This document shows, one piece after another, positions 13,677 through 14,948 of a stretch of DNA of 14,948 nt. Source of the stretch: JAASSS01 sp021767745 (GTDB lineage Bacteria; Pseudomonadota; Gammaproteobacteria; UBA5335); NCBI GenBank assembly GCA_034189165.1, contig JAXHVN010000019.1, positions 1 through 14,948 of the forward strand. Direction: 5' to 3'. Numbering within the stretch: the stretch's first letter is position 1; each line of letters opens with the position of its first letter. The translations under genes and the position numbers were made by a program. Under the pieces are notes generated by a model, which did not search any database, was not told where the DNA came from, and worked only from the letters and a program-made list of their open reading frames with translations.

Positions 13677-14696
13677 TTGATCCGTCACCCCCTGCGCCTG
13701 CTGCTCATCGGCGCGCTGCTTACCGGCCTCGCCCTCGCCTTTGCTTGGGCCGCCGGCCGCTTCGGCCATCACGCGCTGACGCCGCAGCAGATCGTCGATC
13801 GCCAGCAGGGCGAGGCGATATTTGCCGGCTTTCGCCGGGCCCATGCCAAGGGTCTGTGCATCGATGGCGAGCTGCAGGCGAGCGGGGCGCTGGCGCCCTA
13901 CAGCCGGGCGAGTCTGTTCGCCGCGGGCGCCACTCCCTTCGTCGGCCGCTTCTCGATCGGCGGCGGCAACCCCACGGCACCGGATCTGGCCGCGCCGGTG
14001 CGCAGCCTGGCGCTGGCGTTCGAGCAGCCCGATGGCCAGCAGTGGCGCACCGCCATGAACACCCCGCCCGTGCTGCCGGTCGACACGCCGGCCAGCTTTT
14101 ACGCGCAACTCGCCGCGCTGAAGCCCGACCCCCAGACCGGCAAGCCGGACCCCCGGCGTGTCGCGGCGTTCTTCGCCGAGCATCCGCAGAGCGCCGCCTT
14201 TCGCGCCTGGCGCGCCGCCTACTCACCGTCGGCCAGCTTCGCGACGGAGCGCTATCACAGCATCAACGCGTTCTACCTGATCGATGACGAGGGCAAGCGC
14301 CGGGCCGTGCGCTGGGCGGCGGTGCCGCAGGCAGCACCCAGCGCTGCCAGCGATGCCGGGCCGGACGACGCCCTTCAGCGCGAGCTGGTCACGCGGCTGG
14401 CGCAGGGACCGGTCAGTTTCGACCTGGTGTTTACCTTTGCCGACGAAGGCGATGTACCCGAGGATCCGAGCACACCATGGCCGTCGACGCGGCGCGAGGT
14501 GAGCGCGGGCACCCTGACCGTGCGGGCGGCGACGGCGCAGCAGGACGGGCGCTGCAATGCGTTGAGCTTCGACCCGCTCATCCTGCCGGTCGGTATGGCG
14601 CCCAGCGCCGATCCGATCCTGCGGGCACGCTCGCCGGCCTACGCGATCTCGCTGCGCCGGCGGGCGCGCGAGCACCTGCTGGGGAGCGCCGAATGA
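13677..14696 (+). CDS. catalase-related peroxidase, membrane-targeted (SrpA-like)
   Basis: A 339-residue protein of the short catalase family, well under the ~480 residues of true catalases. The N-terminus has a hydrophobic stretch (residues 6-26) after a basic RHPLR start, so it is a signal peptide or membrane anchor and the enzyme faces the periplasm. The distal heme histidine is H56 in RRAHAKG; RFSIGGGNP, LALAF and YHSINAFYLID are family segments, and the heme-ligand tyrosine is probably Y322 in RSPAYAISLRR. Such proteins usually act as peroxidases rather than fast catalases. Start TTG 13677 is chosen from a GGAG site and the position of the signal segment; the frame is open further upstream. 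It overlaps the cytochrome b561 gene by four bases, a pairing that suggests the b561 supplies electrons. Confidence 0.85.
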   Translation: MIRHPLRLLLIGALLTGLALAFAWAAGRFGHHALTPQQIVDRQQGEAIFAGFRRAHAKGLCIDGELQASGALAPYSRASLFAAGATPFVGRFSIGGGNPTAPDLAAPVRSLALAFEQPDGQQWRTAMNTPPVLPVDTPASFYAQLAALKPDPQTGKPDPRRVAAFFAEHPQSAAFRAWRAAYSPSASFATERYHSINAFYLIDDEGKRRAVRWAAVPQAAPSAASDAGPDDALQRELVTRLAQGPVSFDLVFTFADEGDVPEDPSTPWPSTRREVSAGTLTVRAATAQQDGRCNALSFDPLILPVGMAPSADPILRARSPAYAISLRRRAREHLLGSAE

Positions 14697-14948
14697 GCGG
14701 CCACACTTATCCACCGAGCGCGCGCCTGCTGCACTGGGCCATGGCGGCGCTGATCCTCTCGATGCTGTTTCTCGGCGTGTCGATGATCGACAGCCTCGCC
14801 ATCTGGCAGCACCCCGCGCGCACGCTGCACAAGTCCTTCGGCATCCTGGCGCTGCTGCTGGTGGCGCTGCGACTGACGAACCGCCTGCGCTTCACGGCGC
14901 CGGGGTTGCCGGCGGACCTGGCGCCCGCCCAGCGGTTCGCCGCACGGG
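14693..14948 (+). CDS. cytochrome b561, N-terminal part
   Basis: The first 85 residues of a membrane di-heme cytochrome, cut by the window end. The start reads MSGHTYPPSARLLHWAMAAL: H14 in RLLHW and H46 in LHKSFG are the first heme ligands of the YodB/YceJ-type family. Two helices are visible (about 16-36 and 47-62). It passes electrons from quinol (or from outside) across the inner membrane. GGGGAG (14681-14686) is a strong ribosome binding site, and ATG 14693 overlaps the stop of the catalase-like gene. Partner inferred: the peroxidase. Confidence 0.9.
   Translation, partial: MSGHTYPPSARLLHWAMAALILSMLFLGVSMIDSLAIWQHPARTLHKSFGILALLLVALRLTNRLRFTAPGLPADLAPAQRFAAR

Overview
The window is a GC-rich piece of a proteobacterial chromosome, most likely gammaproteobacterial. 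The block polA, engB (facing it), cytochrome c4, dsbA is a known gammaproteobacterial order (Pseudomonas and relatives). The long E. coli-type MsrA and the small LptM-type lipoprotein in front of lysA agree with this. Gene content does not fix the genus. I see no phage genes, transposases, CRISPR arrays, tRNAs or rRNAs. No gap between genes exceeds 300 bases; the largest are 7113-7287, 765-889, 13565-13676, 8626-8730 and 10729-10830.

Layout. (1) 4-764, minus strand: a small HNH-type protein coupled to a Nudix hydrolase. (2) 890-1543, plus: msrA, meeting tail to tail with a conserved membrane protein of unknown role (1545-2225, minus). (3) 2321-6452, plus: lptM, lysA and polA, each overlapping the next by four bases. 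(4) 6480-7112, minus: engB, ending 27 bases from polA. (5) 7288-8625, plus: diheme cytochrome c4 and dsbA, with a promoter-like sequence upstream. (6) 8731-10728, plus: a CPA2 (Kef-type) cation/proton antiporter with an RCK domain. (7) 10831-11802, plus: a GlpQ-type glycerophosphodiesterase with no signal peptide. (8) 11842-12719, minus: two YeeE/YedE half-transporters (PmpA- and PmpB-like). (9) 12762-14948, plus: an ArsR-family regulator with a cysteine pair spaced as in the persulfide sensors SqrR/BigR, a stand-alone DUF442 phosphatase-like protein, a catalase-related peroxidase and a cytochrome b561 cut by the window edge.

Regions 1-7 are mostly housekeeping: DNA repair and replication, lysine synthesis, outer-membrane assembly, ribosome assembly, periplasmic electron transfer and disulfide formation, ion homeostasis and lipid turnover. 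The most interesting part is regions 8-9. An AT-rich 40-base strip lies between the divergent transporter pair and the regulator. The likely picture is a reactive-sulfur response: a persulfide-sensing repressor controlling import of a sulfur compound and the DUF442 enzyme. Next to it is a membrane-associated peroxidase whose electrons may come from the b561. Whether the sulfur and peroxide parts form one system is inference.

Six neighbouring gene pairs overlap by exactly four bases (ATGA), so translational coupling is the usual arrangement here.
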